This document shows, piece after piece, positions 60,965 through 64,000 of a stretch of DNA of 64,000 nt (position 1 is the stretch's first letter; every line of letters starts with the position of its first letter). The position numbers and the translations under genes are program-made. The stretch spans positions 1-64,000 of the forward strand of contig CAWAYQ010000016.1 in the NCBI GenBank assembly GCA_963786225.1. Reading direction: 5' to 3'. The notes below the pieces were generated by a model. The model was not told where the DNA came from and did no database searches. It saw only the letters and a list, made by a program, of their open reading frames with translations. The stretch comes from Flaviflagellibacter sp963786225. Lineage in GTDB: Bacteria; Pseudomonadota; Alphaproteobacteria; Rhizobiales; Methylopilaceae.

Positions 60965-61255
60965 GGGTTTCGTGGAAGACGTTAGTAGGTACGACTGAAT
61001 TCCCGTTTAAGAAGTCTGGATTACAACTTGTTGAAGTGTTTGCAAGATTTTGAATAAAATTGTAGGTATCGTCTGGGGCCGAGGTTTACGGCCGGGGAAA
61101 GTAAAAAGACATATCCTGTTATATAGTCGACTTAACCAAACCCATAATACTTCAAATTATATATATCATTTTATATAGTCTTTCGGAAAATTCCATTGAT
61201 TTGAGACCAGGTTCCATGGCCCGGTAACCCCAGCACTACTTGGGGGCGAATTGCG
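60965..61255 (+). promoter_or_regulatory. AT-rich leader and promoter region of the adhesin gene
   Basis: About 290 bp with very low GC, especially 61090-61200 (TTATATATATCATTTTATATAG). No gene seen. It is the natural place for a strong promoter and long leader of the giant adhesin. A GGGGGCGA stretch about 5-12 bp before ATG 61256 can serve as ribosome site. Confidence 0.5.
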
Positions 61256-64000
61256 ATGGCTACGGAAACTTACGGCACGGACGCTGCGGCTTTGCACGAA
61301 CAGGCGGGCCTGTCTTCCGGCGATGCGGGTTCGAACAACGCTCCGCAGAACATCCAGACCGCTCAGGCCGGAACGCCCAATCCCGTCAATGTCAGCGCCG
61401 CGCCCGCGGCCACCGTCCCCGCGGCCCAGCCCCTGGTTTTGAAGGCCGGCCCGGATAACACCGTCACCCTGCCGCAGGGCACATCGCTCGCGCAGATCGA
61501 GGTCGACGGCGCCAACATCGTCCTCGTCCAGCCGGACGGCTCGCGCATCGTCATCGAGGGCGGCGCGCTCGACGTCCCGACCTTCGTCATCGGCGAAGTG
61601 CAGATCCCGCAAGAGGCGCTTGTCGCCGCGTTCGAGACCAGCGGCGTCGATGTCGCGGCCGGTCCCGAAGGCATTTCGATCGTCAGCAGCCCGAACAGCG
61701 GCGGCTCCAATTTCGGCGAGCCGCTTCCGGGCATCGGCGATGCCGGTCCCGTCATCGATCTTCTGGACCCGACGGCGCTGGAGTTTGACGGTCCGGAACA
61801 GCCGGAACTGTTCAACGACATCGTTTGCTCCGTCGATCACGTTCGCGCCGGGCGGACTACTGACGGACTCGGTCGTCAACGAAGCGGGCCTCGAGCCGGA
61901 TACTTGGACTTATGACGGCACGGATCCGGATAATCCGAATGGCGGGCGCGAGTTCGCGAGCGGCTTCTTCCAGTTGTCCGATGCCAACGGCATCGCGGAT
62001 ATCGAAAGCATCACCATCACGACCGCCAATGGCGATGTCTTCGTCATTCCGATTGCCAATCTGAACGGCGCTAGCGTCGAGGGCGAACACGGAACGCTGA
62101 CGTTCGTCTATTTCCCGTCCACGGGCTTCGGCGCGTATCAGTATGAACTAACGGAAGCGCTCGATCATCCCGCGGGCAGGGCACCAATACGATCGACAAT
62201 GCCGACGTCTTCACGATCACCGTTTACGACGGCGTGCTGACCTCGGCGCCCGCGACGCTGAACATCGACATCGTTCGGTGCGCTGGACACTCAGCAGCTC
62301 TTCAACTCCCTCAACCTAGACCCGGAGATCACCGTCAATCCGGACGGTGAGGGCAATTTGATCATCGGCTCGGAGACCCTCCGGGAAGATGCGATGCCGC
62401 TCGGCACCGATCCCGCCAGCACGGCAGAAGTCGAGACCGGCACGTTCACCATCTCGGATTCGAGCGGTCTGCCGACCATTGTCAGCGTGACGATCAACGG
62501 TGTCCAGATACCCATCGGGAGCCTTGCCGGTTCGACGATTCCGGGTGTGTACGGCAACCTCTTCATCGTCTCCTACAATCCGAATACCGGCGAGGGCGTG
62601 TACCAGTACACGCTGACCGCGCCCTTTACGCACAACGATGCGCAGGATCAGAACAACGCGGCTCTTGCCGAAGAAGTCGAAATTCCCGCCGAAAGTTTTG
62701 TCTTTACGGTGTCCGACGGCATCGGTTCGTCCGCGCCGGCCACTCTCCACATCAACATCGTCGACGATGAGCCGCAGATTCAGGACATCGTGCTGAATGT
62801 CGAGACGCTGGGCGCCGTCACGGTTGAGGCCGACGAAACAGTAGATAAGGGCGACCGTTACGCGGCCGGCGACGACCAGGCAACGGACGGTAATCCGAAT
62901 ACCGACGATGCCGGCGCCGGCATCGGCCAGGTTACATCCACCTTTGCCGGTGGTCTCCAGGCTCTGTTCGGCGCGACGGTTCTGGCCGGCGCGGACGGCC
63001 TTGCGAGCCAGACGGTGCAGGTTGCTTTCGGCGGCTTTCCGCCGGGCGGCGCGGGCGTGGCGACAAACCTGTCGGCTATCGAAGGCGGCGCGATCTCGCT
63101 GTTCCTCGAGGGCGGCGCGATTGTCGGCCGCGACACGGCGGCCGACGAGGTCTTCCGCATCGATATCGTCGATGTGAATCCGGATCCTGCGATCACCGAA
63201 TTGCAGTTCCAACTGACCCTGTTCGAAGCGATCGAACATCCGGACAATGCAAAGCTCGATGAAGCGCTCGAACTCTTCCTGAACGATCAAACCCCAATCC
63301 AGCTTGTCGCTACCGTAACGGTGGTCGACGGCGATGGCGATTTCGACACGCTCACCGAAAGCTTCAACTTGATCACGGGCCAGTCGACCTCGTTCTACTT
63401 CGACGACGATGGCCCGAAGATTAAGGCGGATGCCCAGCCGGTCGAAAGAGTGGTCGGCGAGAACGACATTTTCACGCTTCTCTCGTTCGGCTCGTCGCCG
63501 GATTTCGGCGCCGAGCGCAATGATTCCGATCAATCTTACACCGGGCTGGGAGGCGGTGCGGTTGTCAGCGGCGCGCTCGGCGGCCTTGTCGATTTCGGCT
63601 CGGACGGCGCGGCCGCCGGCGGAGGATTTCGGTCTTGCATCGGACGCCGTTTCTCAATTCCGGGCCCTCGGTCTGGAATCGAAGGGCCAAGCGCTTTCCT
63701 ACGAACTGACCACGATCGCGGGCAATCAGGTGCTCGTCGGCCATGTTGGTCTGCAAGTCGTATTTACGTTCGCCGTCGAGCCGGACGGTGATTTCCAGTT
63801 CCGGCAGTTCGACCAGCTCGATCACCAATACGGCGATAACGGCGCCAATACCCGACCTCGTGCTCGAGCGAACGGCACGGTTCCGTATATCGATTTCGGC
63901 GCAGTCGTCACGGCGACCGACGGGGATGGCGATCCAATCACTCTGACAGATCAGGTGCAGATCACAATTCTCGACGATGTACCGCAGCTCGAACTTAAAA
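61256..64000 (+). pseudogene. Giant T1SS-143-repeat adhesin with retention module, partial and frameshifted
   Basis: Start of a LapA-like surface protein that leaves the window. Residues 1-130 form an N-terminal module ending PTFVIGEVQIPQEALVAAFE. A di-alanine site for LapG is visible in GVDVAAGPEG (Ala134-Ala135). Next comes PGIGDAGPVIDLLDPTALEF, then repeats of about 140 residues with ETGTFTISDSSGLPTIVSVT, GEGVYQYTLTAPFTHND and FVFTVSDGIGSSAPATLHIN. Each repeat ends in an acidic (DD-P) linker, as in T1SS-143. Frame changes lie near 61830, 62172, 62275 and 63620, and the protein continues sensibly in the next frame each time. The last frame is open at 64000. Confidence 0.8.

Noticed and set aside
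60965..61255. A c-di-GMP riboswitch in the adhesin leader.
   Set aside because: The conserved core sequences of known c-di-GMP riboswitches are not seen; the region is simply AT-rich.
1..64000. CRISPR arrays, rRNA operons, prophage structural genes and insertion-sequence transposases.
   Set aside because: No regular direct repeats, rRNA sequence, capsid or tail genes, or DDE transposases were recognised on either strand.

Overview
The window is high-GC DNA with the gene content of an alphaproteobacterium, most likely of the Hyphomicrobiales (Rhizobiales). The best evidence is the housekeeping block at about 32.5-39.5 kb and 47-49 kb: gshB, yraN, rsmI, an LpoA-like lipoprotein, hemW, rdgB, rph, hrcA, a DUF1150 protein and a small heat-shock protein. 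Many polar-amino-acid ABC transporters and a PHB-type phasin remnant fit that group. No genus can be named from sequence alone.

Layout. 0.2-13.4 kb: a plus-strand catabolic region for small N-containing compounds. It holds an Asp/Glu-racemase-family protein, a GntR regulator, a dihydropyrimidinase/hydantoinase, an OHCU decarboxylase fused to a transthyretin-like domain, a LysR regulator, a polar amino acid ABC transporter, an amidohydrolase, a D-threonine-aldolase-like PLP enzyme, a RidA protein and an HpcH/HpaI aldolase. Almost every long gene here is broken by one or more single-base frameshifts. 13.7-18.6 kb: a mobile-element-like patch with a serine resolvase, a nuclease, a possible HUH replication protein, a ribbon-helix-helix protein and several unknown small proteins. 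18.7-19.2 kb: two oppositely oriented fragments of comM/yifB. 19.3-28.1 kb: a mostly intact accessory cluster with a DUF6494 protein, a cytochrome P450, RidA, a ureohydrolase, a DUF1989 protein, a complete ABC transporter and a divergent amidase. The order suggests import and breakdown of a guanidino, ureido or amide compound. 28.1-31.7 kb: a LysR regulator, the tail of a TctA permease, a PEP-mutase/isocitrate-lyase-family enzyme and a LacI regulator.

31.7-49 kb is the conserved core and is intact. Between rph and hrcA sit sulfate transport genes (sbp-cysT-cysW, no cysA), a complete glutamate/aspartate-type ABC transporter and an orphan TAXI solute-binding protein. 49.4-54 kb carries treZ-treY, which make trehalose from maltodextrins. 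54.3-64 kb is a type I secretion and surface-adhesin locus: TolC-like outer membrane protein, ABC exporter, HlyD adaptor, a ribbon-helix-helix protein, a LapG-like periplasmic protease and the start of a giant T1SS-143-repeat adhesin that runs off the window. It resembles the Lap system that holds or releases a biofilm adhesin; no LapD-like receptor is seen here.

The main caution is the frameshifts. They cluster in 0-19 kb, 26-30 kb and 58-64 kb, while about 26 kb in the middle has none. In most cases the protein continues cleanly in a neighbouring frame. That pattern fits either poor consensus sequence or very recent decay, and reads would be needed to decide. Genes split this way are entered as pseudogene, meaning broken as given.
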